Assembly: GCA_004297985.1 (NCBI GenBank) | Contig: SCRA01000011.1 | Location: 1 to 46,940, forward strand | Direction of reading: 5' to 3' | Source: a bacterium | GTDB taxonomy: Bacteria > Vulcanimicrobiota > Vulcanimicrobiia > Vulcanimicrobiales > SCRA01 | Length of the DNA stretch: 46,940 nt | Shown: positions 1-8,196 of the stretch, one piece after another | How positions within the stretch are numbered: the first letter of the stretch is position 1 | Layout of the letters: every line of letters begins with the position of its first letter | Program-made: the position numbers and the translations under genes | The notes under the pieces: model-generated | Database searches by the model: none | What the model was told of the DNA's origin: nothing | Seen by the model: the letters and a program-made list of their open reading frames with translations, nothing else

Positions 1-89
1 CCCGTTCCCATCCCGAACACGGCAGTAAAGACCACCAGCGCCGATGGTACGCGGGCCGCAGGGCCCCCGGAGAGTAGGACAGCGCCAGA
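1..89 (+). rRNA. rrf: 5S ribosomal RNA, 3' part (5' end outside window)
   Basis: The window starts inside a 5S rRNA. The conserved stretch around CCATCCCGAACACGG, the CCGATGGTAC segment and the closing AGAGTAGGACAGCGCCAG match the 3' two thirds of bacterial 5S rRNA. The 5' strand of the terminal stem lies before base 1, so the mature 3' end (about 88-90) is approximate. A strong terminator follows within ten bases, so this is the last gene of its rRNA operon. Confidence 0.93.
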
Positions 90-97
90 ATGATCGG

Positions 98-137
98 AAG
101 AAGCCCGCCGGCCGTGCACCGGCGGGCTTCTTGTTTC
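98..137 (+). terminator. Rho-independent terminator of the rRNA operon
   Basis: A perfect inverted repeat, GAAGCCCGCCGG (100-111) and CCGGCGGGCTTC (119-130), encloses a 7-base loop. Two A-T pairs extend it (98-132), and TTGTTTCCCT follows. It lies directly after the 5S rRNA and is the obvious end of that transcript. Confidence 0.9.
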
Positions 138-224
138 CCTACGCGCCGAGCGGCGTACGGGAACTGCGGAGGCTCTACCGCCGTTCATCGCGTAAGACGC
201 GGCAAGTGAGCGAGGAGGGCGACC

Positions 225-965
225 ATGCTGCGTGACGACGTGGTGATCCTAGCCGGCGGAACCGGCAACGTCGGAGGCGCGACCCTCGCGGTGTTGCTAC
301 GCGAGGGGGCTCGCGTACTCGTGCTGTCGCGGGCGCTCGCTCATGCCGAGGCGGCTATCGAGCGCTATGCGCCGGCAGCGGCGCGCGAGCGCGCCGCAGG
401 CTTCGAGGCGGATCTCGCGGAGCCCGCCGCCGGTGAAGCGGCGGTGGCCGAGGCGGTGCGCCGATTCGGCCGGGTCGACTCCGTCGTGAGCTTGATCGGT
501 GGGCGCATCTTCGTGCCGCTCACGGAGTCGAGGCTCGAGGACCTGCGCGGCAACATGGACGTCAATCTCTATGCCACCTACAATTTGATGCTGCCGGCGC
601 TCCGGGCGATGCTCGGCCAACCGATACGCGAAGGAGCGCGTTCGCGAGGCCGGCTCGTCGCCGTCTCCGCGGGGAGTTCGAAGGACCCCCAGCCGCGTTA
701 CGGGCTGATGGGAGCCTCGAAGGCCGCCGTCAACGTCTTGATGCAGGCGATCGCGCGCGAGCACAAGACCGATGGCATCGTCGCGAACTCGCTCGTGCTG
801 GGTACGGTGGCAACCGATCTCGCTCGCAGCTACCTCTCGCCGGAGGACTTCGCAGCCGCGGCGTCGCCCGAAGAGACGGCCGAGACGCTAGCCTTCCTCG
901 TCTCGGAGCGCGCCAGCGGCATCAATGGGGCGCTGATCGACCTCAACGCGCGCGAAGTCGACTAA
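225..965 (+). CDS. SDR-family protein lacking the catalytic tyrosine
   Basis: A 246-residue Rossmann-fold protein of the short-chain dehydrogenase/reductase family, probably cytoplasmic. The nucleotide-binding motif GGTGNVGG is at residues 11-18, the family Asn in the DVNLYATYN segment is near 114, and the active-site Ser lies in VAVSAGSS (148-151). The Y-x-x-x-K motif reads M162-G-A-S-K166, so Lys is kept but the general-acid Tyr is Met. Tyr159, three residues earlier, might substitute but is out of register. ATG 225 has a good ribosome site, GAGGAGG at 212-218. The gene stands alone between the rRNA terminator and the convergent pyruvate kinase, 6 bp away. The fold is certain. Whether it is an active oxidoreductase is not, and no substrate can be named. 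Confidence 0.87.
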   Translation: MLRDDVVILAGGTGNVGGATLAVLLREGARVLVLSRALAHAEAAIERYAPAAARERAAGFEADLAEPAAGEAAVAEAVRRFGRVDSVVSLIGGRIFVPLTESRLEDLRGNMDVNLYATYNLMLPALRAMLGQPIREGARSRGRLVAVSAGSSKDPQPRYGLMGASKAAVNVLMQAIAREHKTDGIVANSLVLGTVATDLARSYLSPEDFAAAASPEETAETLAFLVSERASGINGALIDLNAREVD

Positions 966-971
966 TCACGC

Positions 972-2411
972 TCAGCCGATCACGTGGAGTTTGAGCACGT
1001 TGGTTCCGCCCTCACCGACCGGCATGCCGCTGGTGATCGCGACGACCTCGCCGCTCCGCACGAGCCCCTCTTGCTTTAGGCGTTCTTCCGCCAGCTCGAT
1101 CAGCGTCTCGAAGTAGCGGTAGCTTTGCACGGGCAGAGGATCGACGCCCCAGAGAAGCGCTAGGCGCCGCGCCACGTGCGGGCGCGGGGTAAGGGCGATG
1201 ATGCGGGCGTGCGGACGGAAGCTTGAAATATGGCGCGCCGTGTTCCCCGTGGTCGTTCCCGTGACGACCAACTTGAGCCCCAGCTCCTCGGTCACGCGCG
1301 CCGCCGACCCGGCGATCGCCGTCTCCACCGTATGCTCCGTACCCTCGAGACGACGCAGCCCGAGCTCCTCGTGCGGGTAGCTGCGCTCGACGGTCCGCGC
1401 AATCTCTGCCATCACGCGCACCGCTTCGACGGGAAAATCGCCGCGTGCCGTCTCTCCTGAGAGCATCACCGCATCGGAGCCGTCGAGAATCGCGTTGGCG
1501 ACGTCGGCTGCCTCGGCGCGCGTGGGGCGCGCGGAGTGCATCATCGACTCCAGCATCTGCGTCGCCGTGATAACCGGCTTGGAGGCGCGGTTGGCACGCA
1601 TGATCAAGTCCTTCTGCACGAGCGGTACCTGTTCCAGGGGAATCTCGATGCCGAGGTCGCCGCGGGCGACCATGATCCCGTCGGCGGCGGCGATGATGTC
1701 GTCGATGTGATCGAGTGCCTCGTGCTTCTCGATCTTTGCCAGCACGGGCGTGTGGAGACGGCGCTCGGCGATGAACTCCTTGACGCGCATCACGTCGCGC
1801 GGTGAGCGCACGAAGGAGAGCGCCACCCAGTCGACCTCGTGGTCGAGCCCGAAGGCCAAGTGCTCGAAGTCGCGCTCGGTCACGCTTTCCAGGCGAAGCG
1901 TCCCCGCCGGATAGTTGATCCCTTGGCGTGGGCGCAGGTCGCCGCCCTGAAGGACCTCGGTACGGACCTCGCTCGCCGTCGTCTCGAGGATACGCAGTTG
2001 GATCGCTCCGTCGGCCAGAAAGATATCCGTCCCGGCCTCCACGTCGTCCGCCAATCGAGGGTAGGAGACGGACACCCGCCCCTGCTCCCCGGGGATCTGC
2101 TCGGTCGTCAGCACGAAACGACCGCCTGTCTCGAGATGGAGAGCCGAGAGGCCCTCGCTCAGGTCGCCGGTGCGGACCTTTGGACCGGGGAGGTCTTGGA
2201 GCACGGCGATGTTGACGCCGAGCTCCGCGGAGAGCGTGCGGATCTCGACGATAGCCGCGGCGTGCTCCTCGTGGGTACCGTGGGAGAAGTTGAGGCGGAA
2301 GACGTTGGCGCCGGCGTGCACCAGGGCGCGGAGCGTCTGCGGGCTCCGGCTGGCTGGCCCGACGGTGGCGACGATCTTCGTGCGCTTGAAGGACGCGGAG
2401 TTGTCGGTCAC
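972..2411 (-). CDS. pyk: Pyruvate kinase
   Basis: Converts phosphoenolpyruvate and ADP to pyruvate and ATP, the last step of glycolysis. At 479 residues it has normal length for the family. The N-terminus has TKIVATVGPAS (11-21) and RLNFSHGTHEEH (39-50). The barrel carries the metal-binding segment around LAKIEKHEA and MVARGDLGIEIP. The strongest signature, ITATQMLESM followed by PTRAEAADVANA and SDAVMLSGETA, ends the catalytic part. A C-terminal allosteric-type domain follows. The chosen start is GTG at 2411, which puts the usual short lead before the first beta strand; its ribosome site is weak. It is transcribed away from rimP, sharing the 260-bp spacer with the rimP promoter. Confidence 0.97.
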   Translation of the reverse strand: MTDNSASFKRTKIVATVGPASRSPQTLRALVHAGANVFRLNFSHGTHEEHAAAIVEIRTLSAELGVNIAVLQDLPGPKVRTGDLSEGLSALHLETGGRFVLTTEQIPGEQGRVSVSYPRLADDVEAGTDIFLADGAIQLRILETTASEVRTEVLQGGDLRPRQGINYPAGTLRLESVTERDFEHLAFGLDHEVDWVALSFVRSPRDVMRVKEFIAERRLHTPVLAKIEKHEALDHIDDIIAAADGIMVARGDLGIEIPLEQVPLVQKDLIMRANRASKPVITATQMLESMMHSARPTRAEAADVANAILDGSDAVMLSGETARGDFPVEAVRVMAEIARTVERSYPHEELGLRRLEGTEHTVETAIAGSAARVTEELGLKLVVTGTTTGNTARHISSFRPHARIIALTPRPHVARRLALLWGVDPLPVQSYRYFETLIELAEERLKQEGLVRSGEVVAITSGMPVGEGGTNVLKLHVIG

Positions 2412-2533
2412 GAGACGGCTTTCGGATGCGCCGCACCGGTCGCCCTCTCACGGCAAGAAAGTACTGTGGGACCTCTTTGGCGGCGGGAAGGGCGTCCACC
2501 GACACGCTCTGGCCACTTTCACCGGAACTCGCC

Positions 2534-2562
2534 TTGCGTGGCTCCGGCACCTGTGCTACCAT
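2534..2562 (+). promoter_or_regulatory. Predicted sigma-70-type promoter of the rimP-nusA-infB operon
   Basis: TTGCGT (2534-2539) and TACCAT (2557-2562) are separated by exactly 17 bp, placing a start near 2569, just before the leader hairpin and about 105 bp before rimP. The match is by eye; the position in the pyk-rimP spacer is right for the operon. Confidence 0.5.
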
Positions 2563-2590
2563 AAAGGGCGGATTACGGTAGTCTATGAGA

Positions 2591-2620
2591 GAGCGTGGGT
2601 CTGCCCACGCTTCTGTGTTG
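2591..2620 (+). promoter_or_regulatory. Terminator-like hairpin in the rimP leader
   Basis: AGCGTGGG (2592-2599) and CCCACGCT (2604-2611) form a perfect 8-bp stem with a TCTG loop, extended by a G-T pair. TTCTGTGTTG follows. It sits between the predicted promoter and rimP. Similar GC-stem, U-rich hairpins are known ahead of rimP in other bacteria (the rimP leader idea), where attenuation of the nusA operon by NusA has been proposed. Its role as an attenuator here is inference. Confidence 0.55.
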
Positions 2621-2674
2621 TCAGCGGGTGCTCGCGTGCTCGAGCGGGGCCGAGGATGGTGAAGGAGACAGGCG

Positions 2675-3175
2675 ATCACATCACAGGAGGCGCTGGCCGT
2701 CGCGTTCGCGCTGGCCGCGGAACACCTCATCGGTGAGGAGGGGCTCAGCGGCCTCGAGATCGTCGACACGCGCGCGCGGCGCAAGGGGCGGCAGGCCGAG
2801 CTCACGCTGATCATCGATCACCCGGACGGCGTGAGCGTCGCACTCTGCGAGCGCGTGAGCGCGCGCGTCAACCACGCGCTGTCGGGCTTCGCGGAGCCCT
2901 ACACGTTGGAAGTCGAGTCGCCGGGGCTCGATCGCCCGTTGGTCAAGCTGGCCGATTTCGCGCGCTTCGCCGGTCAGCGGGTACGAGTCGCGACGGGGGT
3001 TGCCGTCAAGGGAAGCAAGACCCATCGCGGGGTTCTGCTCGGAGTGAGGGAAGAGAACGTGATCGTGGGCATGCGGGACGGCGAGCTGCCGATTCCGCAC
3101 CGTTTGATCGCGTCGGCCAACATCGAGTACGACATCCGCGCCGATCTGAAACGGGCAAAGGAAGTGAAGACGTAA
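2675..3175 (+). CDS. rimP: Ribosome maturation factor RimP, with a non-canonical start codon
   Basis: RimP assists assembly of the 30S subunit. The typical segments are present: an N-terminal domain with GLEIVDTRARRKG and LTLIIDHPDGV, then the signature YTLEVESPGLDRPL and the C-terminal SH3-like domain. The reading frame is open from a TGA at 2660-2662, yet no ATG, GTG or TTG occurs in it until GTG 2831, which would remove the conserved N-terminal third. The best fit is ATC at 2675, with AAGGAG (2662-2667) seven bases upstream, giving 166 residues. CTG 2693 is the alternative, but its AGGAGG lies too close. A single-base sequencing error linking ATG 2656 to this frame is also possible. It ends two bases before nusA. 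Confidence 0.85.
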   Translation: MTSQEALAVAFALAAEHLIGEEGLSGLEIVDTRARRKGRQAELTLIIDHPDGVSVALCERVSARVNHALSGFAEPYTLEVESPGLDRPLVKLADFARFAGQRVRVATGVAVKGSKTHRGVLLGVREENVIVGMRDGELPIPHRLIASANIEYDIRADLKRAKEVKT

Positions 3176-3177
3176 GT

Positions 3178-4521
3178 ATGCCGAGGAAAACTGCGAAGGC
3201 CGCGCAAGCCGAGAGTGCGGGCGAGCGCGATGCGCGCTTGCAAGCGGAGCTCATCGCTGCGCTCAAGGAGATCGAGAAGGAACGCGGGATCTCCTTCGAG
3301 ATGCTGATCGAGGCGCTCGAGGCGGCATTGATGTCGGCGTACAAGCGTAACTTCGGCGCCGAGGGTAATGCCATCGTCACCGTTGACAGAGAGACCGGCA
3401 AGTATCAGGTCTTTCGCCGCCGCACGGTGGTGGAACAGTACTCCGAGGAGCCCGAGGAGCAGCAGAACGAGATCCTCAAGCCGGAGGCGGGCGACCGCTA
3501 TGAGCCCGGCGACTACTTCGACGTCGAGGTCACTCCGAAGGATTTCGGCCGCATCGCCGCTCAGACCGCAAAGCAAGTGATCGTGCAGCGCATCCGTGAG
3601 GCGGAGCGGGACATGGTCTATAACGAGTACGTCACCAAACTCAACGACATCGTCCTGGGAACCGTCCAGCGCTACGAGCAGCGCAACATGTTCGTCGATC
3701 TCGGGAAGGCTGAAGCGCTGTTGCCGATTTCGGAGCAGGTGCCGCGCGAGAACTACCGCATTAACGACCGCATCCGCGCCTACGTGCTGGATGTCCGCAA
3801 GACGAACAAAGGGCCGCAGATCGTCCTCTCGCGTGCCGCCGAAGGCTTGGTCCAGCGTCTCATGGAGTTCGAAGTACCGGAGATCGAGGACGGCATCGTC
3901 GAGATCATGGCGATCTCGCGCGAGGCAGGCAGCCGCACGAAGGTGGCAGTCCACTCCAATCGAGCGGAAGTCGACCCGCTGGGCGCATGCCTTGGGCCGA
4001 AGTCGATCCGCATTGCCAACGTCTCCGACGAGCTGCGCGGCGAAAAGATCGATGTGATTCGCTGGTCGCCCGATCCGGCGACGTTCATTCAAAACGCGCT
4101 CTCGCCGGCCAAGGTGATCAACGTCGAGCTCTACGAGGACGACGGCACGGCGCTGGTGATCGTTCCCGACTATCAGCTCTCGCTGGCGATCGGCCGCGAA
4201 GGGCAGAACGTGCGCTTGGCGGCACGGCTTACGGGGTGGCGCTTGGAGATCGCCGCCGAGGCTGAGGTCGACGAGATGCGCGCCCGCTACTTCCAGGAGC
4301 GCGAGGAACGCCTGGCCGCCGAAGGCTTCGCCTACGGCGAAGGGATCGCGCCGGAGGGCGAGGGCGAGGTCGCGGCGGCCGAAAGCGGCGAAGAGGTCAT
4401 TGCCGCCGAGCCCCAGTCGGAGCTGGACTTGGAGCTGATTCGTAAGCTCCAGGAATTCAAGCGTGAAACGTTTGATCCGCTGCGGAGATCCGAGGAGACT
4501 GAAGAGACTGAGTCGCTCTGA
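3178..4521 (+). CDS. nusA: Transcription termination/antitermination factor NusA
   Basis: Binds RNA polymerase and nascent RNA to control pausing, termination and rRNA antitermination. The domains are in order: the polymerase-binding N-domain (about 20-145, with EMLIEALEAALMSAYKR), an S1 domain (about 155-220, GTVQRYEQRNMFVDLG), KH1 (about 245-305) and KH2 (about 310-365, with LAIGREGQNVRLAARLTGW). An acidic tail follows. No C-terminal acidic repeats of the E. coli type are seen, so 447 residues is a normal short form. In KH1 the GxxG RNA-binding loop reads G273-P-K-S276, losing the second glycine, while KH2 is canonical. ATG 3178 lies two bases after the rimP stop, and the ribosome site is inside rimP. 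Confidence 0.97.
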   Translation: MPRKTAKAAQAESAGERDARLQAELIAALKEIEKERGISFEMLIEALEAALMSAYKRNFGAEGNAIVTVDRETGKYQVFRRRTVVEQYSEEPEEQQNEILKPEAGDRYEPGDYFDVEVTPKDFGRIAAQTAKQVIVQRIREAERDMVYNEYVTKLNDIVLGTVQRYEQRNMFVDLGKAEALLPISEQVPRENYRINDRIRAYVLDVRKTNKGPQIVLSRAAEGLVQRLMEFEVPEIEDGIVEIMAISREAGSRTKVAVHSNRAEVDPLGACLGPKSIRIANVSDELRGEKIDVIRWSPDPATFIQNALSPAKVINVELYEDDGTALVIVPDYQLSLAIGREGQNVRLAARLTGWRLEIAAEAEVDEMRARYFQEREERLAAEGFAYGEGIAPEGEGEVAAAESGEEVIAAEPQSELDLELIRKLQEFKRETFDPLRRSEETEETESL

Positions 4522-4792
4522 CGCTGCTTGCTGGACTCCGGAGCGAACCTGTGTTGGCTGCCGGCACAGGCTCCCCCAAGCGGCGCTCGTACGCTTCGTG
4601 CGTGACGGCGCCGAGTGGGCTATCGATGTGCGCCGCCGCGCGCCTGGGCGTGGCGTCTACCTCTGCTCCGCAGTATGCGGAGTACGGGTGGCGAAGAACA
4701 AGAGGTATCCAGGACTGTCGGCTGCTGCCGAGAGGGAAGCAGATGAACTAAGAGGACGCGACGCGGCCGTGGCCGCGGAGGATGTACGCTAA
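4463..4792 (+). CDS. ylxR: YlxR-family RNA-binding protein
   Basis: A small (109-residue) protein of the YlxR/DUF448 family, almost always found between nusA and infB. The hallmark PERTCVGCRHR is present near residues 26-36, with LVRFVRD, RAPGRGVYLC and a following Cys. The family is thought to bind RNA or to influence transcription; in some bacteria it links to RNase P. The start chosen is GTG 4463, inside the 3' end of nusA, supported by AGGAA at 4451-4455. A CTG at 4508 would give a length closer to the family norm of about 90. The gene overlaps nusA by 59 bases and infB by 11. Confidence 0.9.
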   Translation: MKRLIRCGDPRRLKRLSRSDAACWTPERTCVGCRHRLPQAALVRFVRDGAEWAIDVRRRAPGRGVYLCSAVCGVRVAKNKRYPGLSAAAEREADELRGRDAAVAAEDVR

Positions 4793-7655
4793 AGAGATGG
4801 CGACCGGTAAATTGCGAATTTTCGAGCTGGCCAAAGAGCTGCAGATTTCATCCAAAGACCTGATGGTGCTCTTTGGAAGGCTCGGCGTCGATGTCAAAAA
4901 TCACATGAGCGTGGTTGACGACCATATCGCTGACCTCGTGCGCGGGGTTCTTTTGGGGAAGGTGCGCTCGGCGGCCGCCGCGGCATCGGTTGCCCCGACG
5001 AGACCCGTTGCCCCAGCGCCGGCCCCCGCGGCTCCGGCCGCGCCGCCGCCGGCTGCCAAGAAGCCCTCGCTGCCGCCCAGGCCGCGCCTGGACATGGGCG
5101 GCGCCGGCGTCCCGACGCTGAAGCCGGTGCCCGCAACGCGCCACTCGGCCGCCGAGCCGCAGGTAGCCGAGGCTCCCGTCGCACCGCCTCCGGTCGTCGA
5201 GCCTCCGGCCGCCGAGGCTCCGGTCGCCGAAGCTCCCTCCGCGCCGCCGGTGGCGCCTCCGGCTCCCGCAGCGCTCGCTGCCCCGCTCGTGCCGGCTGCC
5301 GAGTCTATCGCCGAGCCGCCGCCGGTCCTCGAAACGCCTGCGGCTGAAGCCGGCGCCGCCCCGCCGGCTGCCGTCGCGCCGGAGAAGCCCGCTGCACCTC
5401 CCAAGCCTGCTGGCGCCGCGGCGCGCCCGGCCGTGCCGCGAACTGGTATCCCCAGGCGTCCCGGTATGGTTCCACGCCCCGGCGTGGCCCCGCGCCCCGG
5501 CGTCGCTCCGCGCCCCGGCCTGCCTCCTAAGCCCTCGCTCTATGTCGGCGATTCGATACCCCGCCTGCGCCCCGTCCCGCAGGGACAAAGCTCGATCCTA
5601 CCGCCCAAGCCTAAACCGCAGCATCCGGTTGCCGGCGCCGCACCGGCACGCCCCGGCCAGCCCGGCGCCCCGGTCCGTCCGCACCGCGGCAATGGCCCGT
5701 TCATCGCCAAGCCCCCGACACCGCCCTCGACGACGGCGGCGCAGGCCTCCGGCCCCGCGCCAACAAGCGCTGGCGCCCCGGCCAGGGGACGCGGGCGCGA
5801 TCGTGACGAGGCCATCTCCAAGCGCGATCGCGAAAAGGAGGCGCTACTCGACAAGAACCGCCGCCCGCGTCCGCAGCGCGATGCCGCCCCGCAGATTCCC
5901 GTGCAGCTCCGCGAGATCGAGATTCCTGATCTCCTTTCCGTGCAGGAGCTTGCGGCCGCGATGAGCATCGCCGCCAAAGACGTCATCAAAGAGCTCATGA
6001 AGATGGGCACCATGGCGACGATAAATCAGAACATCGGCAGCGACGTCGCCCAGCAGGTGGCCCGGAAGTTCGGCTTCGAGGCCACCGTCAAAGAAGCCGA
6101 CGAAGAAGTGGCCCTCTATCAAGAGGAAGACCCGCCGGGGGCGCTCGCGCCGCGTCCGCCCGTGGTCACCGTGCTAGGCCACGTCGACCACGGCAAGACC
6201 TCACTGCTCGACAAGGTCCGTCAATCGAACGTCGCCGCCGGTGAGGCTGGCGGCATCACGCAGCGCATCGGTGCCTACACGGTCGAGAAGGATCATCGGA
6301 CGATCACCTTCATCGATACGCCTGGCCACGAGGCGTTCACCGCGATGCGCGCACGCGGCGCCAAAGGGGCCGACGTGGCGATTCTCGTGGTTGCGGCGGA
6401 CGACGGTGTCATGCCGCAGACGATCGAGGCGATCTCGCACGCTAAGGCGGCGAACGTTCCGATCGTGGTGGCGATCAACAAGATCGACAAGCCCGACGCG
6501 CAGCCCGAGCGCGTCATGCAGCAGCTCACGGAGTTCGAGCTTCAGTCCGTGGAGTGGGGCGGGAAGACCGAGATGAAGCGCGTCTCGGCCAAGAGCGGTG
6601 AGGGCATCGACGAGCTGCTCGAGACGGTGCTGCTGGAGGCCGATCTCCTCGAGCTCAAGGCAAACAAGAACCGCCGCGCCACGGGCGTGGTGCTCGAGTC
6701 TGCCCTCGATCGTGGCCGCGGCGCCGTGGCCACCGTCTTGGTGCAGAATGGTACCCTGCGTATCGGCGACGTAGTCGTCGTCGGCTCCGCATGGGGCAAG
6801 GTACGCGCGCTGATCGATGACAAGGGTCACAACGTCAAGAAGGCGGGCCCCTCGATCCCCGTGCAGGTGATGGGGCTCTCCAGCGTTCCCGCCGCCAGCG
6901 ACACGCTCACGGTGGTGACCGACGAGCGCGTCGCGCGCGAGATCGCCTCCAAGCGCGGCCAGCGCCGCCGTGACACGCGCATCGCCGCCACGGGCTCGGC
7001 GCGTGTCTCGCTGGAGACGTTCATGCAGCAGGAGGGGGAGAAGATCCTCAACCTGGTCGTGAAGGCAGACGGGCAAGGCTCCGTGGAGGCGCTGCGCGCC
7101 CGCTTGGAGCAGCTCTCCACGGAAGATGTGAAGATTCGCGTGATCTATGGCGGCGTCGGCGGCATCACGCCCAACGACGTCAACCTCGCCAGCGCATCGA
7201 ATGCGGTGGTCATCGGCTTCAACGTGCGCCCAGACGAGACCGTCAAGCGCTTGGCCGAGAGCGAGGCAGTGGATCTGCGCTTCTATCAGGTTATCTACGA
7301 TGTGGAAGACGACCTCAAGAAGGCGATGGCCGGCATGCTCGAACCGATCGTCCGCGAGGTGACGCTGGGCCGCGCCGAAGTGCGCGAGGTCTTCAAGGTA
7401 TCCAAGGTAGGCACGATCGTCGGCTGCTACGTACAGAGCGGCAAGATCACGCGCAACGCCAAGGTGCGCGTGCTGCGCGACAGCGTGGTCATCTTCGATG
7501 GCGCGCTCGAATCGCTCCGGCGCTTCAAGGACGACGTCAAGGAAGTCGCCGAGGGTTACGAGTGCGGCCTCCAAGTGGCGAAGTTCCAGGATCTCAAGCA
7601 GGGTGACGTCATCGAGGCCTTCACCACGGAAACGGTGGCCGCGACTCTGGCATGA
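4782..7655 (+). CDS. infB: Translation initiation factor IF-2
   Basis: The GTPase that brings fMet-tRNA to the 30S subunit and joins the subunits. At 957 residues it is in the long range. The first IF2_N helix bundle is at about 6-55. A proline/alanine-rich linker of some 300 residues follows (60-365), then the second IF2_N (385-440). The G domain has GHVDHGKT (466-473), DTPGHEAF (from 512), NKID (566-569) and SAKSGEG. The beta-barrel domains II and IV and domain III complete it. ATG 4782 overlaps ylxR by 11 bases, but its GGAGG abuts the start. ATG 4797 gives the more familiar [15 protein letters not shown] start and is a serious alternative. Confidence 0.97.
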   Translation: MYAKEMATGKLRIFELAKELQISSKDLMVLFGRLGVDVKNHMSVVDDHIADLVRGVLLGKVRSAAAAASVAPTRPVAPAPAPAAPAAPPPAAKKPSLPPRPRLDMGGAGVPTLKPVPATRHSAAEPQVAEAPVAPPPVVEPPAAEAPVAEAPSAPPVAPPAPAALAAPLVPAAESIAEPPPVLETPAAEAGAAPPAAVAPEKPAAPPKPAGAAARPAVPRTGIPRRPGMVPRPGVAPRPGVAPRPGLPPKPSLYVGDSIPRLRPVPQGQSSILPPKPKPQHPVAGAAPARPGQPGAPVRPHRGNGPFIAKPPTPPSTTAAQASGPAPTSAGAPARGRGRDRDEAISKRDREKEALLDKNRRPRPQRDAAPQIPVQLREIEIPDLLSVQELAAAMSIAAKDVIKELMKMGTMATINQNIGSDVAQQVARKFGFEATVKEADEEVALYQEEDPPGALAPRPPVVTVLGHVDHGKTSLLDKVRQSNVAAGEAGGITQRIGAYTVEKDHRTITFIDTPGHEAFTAMRARGAKGADVAILVVAADDGVMPQTIEAISHAKAANVPIVVAINKIDKPDAQPERVMQQLTEFELQSVEWGGKTEMKRVSAKSGEGIDELLETVLLEADLLELKANKNRRATGVVLESALDRGRGAVATVLVQNGTLRIGDVVVVGSAWGKVRALIDDKGHNVKKAGPSIPVQVMGLSSVPAASDTLTVVTDERVAREIASKRGQRRRDTRIAATGSARVSLETFMQQEGEKILNLVVKADGQGSVEALRARLEQLSTEDVKIRVIYGGVGGITPNDVNLASASNAVVIGFNVRPDETVKRLAESEAVDLRFYQVIYDVEDDLKKAMAGMLEPIVREVTLGRAEVREVFKVSKVGTIVGCYVQSGKITRNAKVRVLRDSVVIFDGALESLRRFKDDVKEVAEGYECGLQVAKFQDLKQGDVIEAFTTETVAATLA
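5457..5528 (+). repeat. Four 18-bp tandem repeats within infB
   Basis: Four consecutive 18-bp units of the type CGCCCCGGCGTGGCCCCG encode [18 protein letters not shown] and RPGLPP (IF-2 residues about 226-249). The third-position differences between units show they are not recent identical copies. The repeat lies in the low-complexity linker, and such stretches can vary in length between strains. Confidence 0.75.
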
Positions 7656-8077
7656 AGCGTCAACGCCTCGAGAAGATCGATCATCTGATCCAACGCGAGC
7701 TTGCGCGGATCGTCGGCGAAGTTCTCAAAGATCCGCGCTTGGGCTTCGTCACTATTACGCGTGTCGATACCACGGCGGACCTCAACTACGCGAAGGTATA
7801 CGTCGGCTGCATCGGTGATCGTCACCAGGTCAAGCAGAGCCTGCTGGCGCTCGAGTCGGCCAAGCGCTTCCTGCGCGGTGAACTGGGTGAGGCCGTGGAT
7901 CTCCGCCACACTCCCGAGCTGCTATTCGTCGAGGATCGATCCGCGGAGAAGGCGATTGCCCTCACGCACTTGATCGACGAGGTCGTCAACGAGGAGCGCG
8001 CGCAGTCCGGGCCGAGTGGCCCGGAAGCTTTCAAGGGATCGGGGTCCCCATCGAGTGGAGCGGCCCGAGATGAGTGA
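7652..8077 (+). CDS. rbfA: 30S ribosome-binding factor RbfA
   Basis: Cold-shock-type factor that binds the 30S subunit and helps process the 16S rRNA 5' end. The single KH-like domain is recognisable from RLEKIDHLIQRELARIV, then LGFVTITRVDTTADLNYAKVYV and LRHTPELLFVEDRS. ATG 7652 overlaps the infB stop as ATGA. At 141 residues it carries a 22-residue tail (GPSGPEAF onward) beyond the usual domain. That tail is encoded entirely by the first copy of a tandem repeat, so it is probably not functionally constrained. Confidence 0.94.
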   Translation: MKRQRLEKIDHLIQRELARIVGEVLKDPRLGFVTITRVDTTADLNYAKVYVGCIGDRHQVKQSLLALESAKRFLRGELGEAVDLRHTPELLFVEDRSAEKAIALTHLIDEVVNEERAQSGPSGPEAFKGSGSPSSGAARDE

Positions 8078-8196
8078 CGCGCGTGAGGGGCAGGCGACTT
8101 CAAACCGGGCCGAGTGGCCCGGAAGCTTTCAAGGGATCGGGGTCCTCATCGAGTGGAGCGGCCCGAGATGAGTGACGCGCGTGAGGGGCAGGCGAC
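8007..8196 (+). repeat. 92-bp direct tandem duplication across the rbfA/nrnA junction
   Basis: Copy 1 (8007-8098) and copy 2 (8105-8196) are 92 bp each, with a period of 98 bp and the six bases TTCAAA between them. I see one mismatch: GTCCCC in copy 1, GTCCTC in copy 2. Each copy starts with a perfect 7-bp hairpin, CCGGGCC-GAGT-GGCCCGG (8007-8024 and 8105-8122). Each ends with the nrnA translation start, ATGAGTGACGCGCG. The near identity implies a recent duplication or selection for the copies. Confidence 0.92.
8070..8171 (+). other. Small upstream reading frame created by the duplicated nrnA start
   Basis: The nrnA start in repeat copy 1 opens a 33-codon frame. It begins with the nrnA N-terminus (MSDAREGQAT), diverges at the TTCAAA junction and ends at TGA 8169-8171. 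That stop overlaps the true nrnA ATG (8168) as ATGA. The frame could couple nrnA translation to ribosomes finishing rbfA, or it may be a passive by-product of the duplication. A function for the peptide itself is unlikely. Confidence 0.45.

Noticed and set aside
5100-5800. Secreted or cell-wall proline-rich protein
   Set aside because: The Pro/Ala-rich stretch is the linker inside IF-2, in frame between its two N-terminal domains and the GTPase.
6201-7574. A 457-codon open frame antisense to infB, and similar long antisense frames over pyk, nusA and pntB
   Set aside because: They mirror strongly conserved genes, have no recognisable domains and are rich in His/Arg/Leu, as expected for the complementary strand of GC-rich codons.
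8114-8170. GTG 8114 as the nrnA start, adding 18 residues
   Set aside because: The added residues come wholly from the duplicated sequence. ATG 8168 fits the family length and the ATGA coupling.
8007-8196. CRISPR-like repeat
   Set aside because: Only two 92-bp copies with a six-base gap, no spacers and no cas genes.
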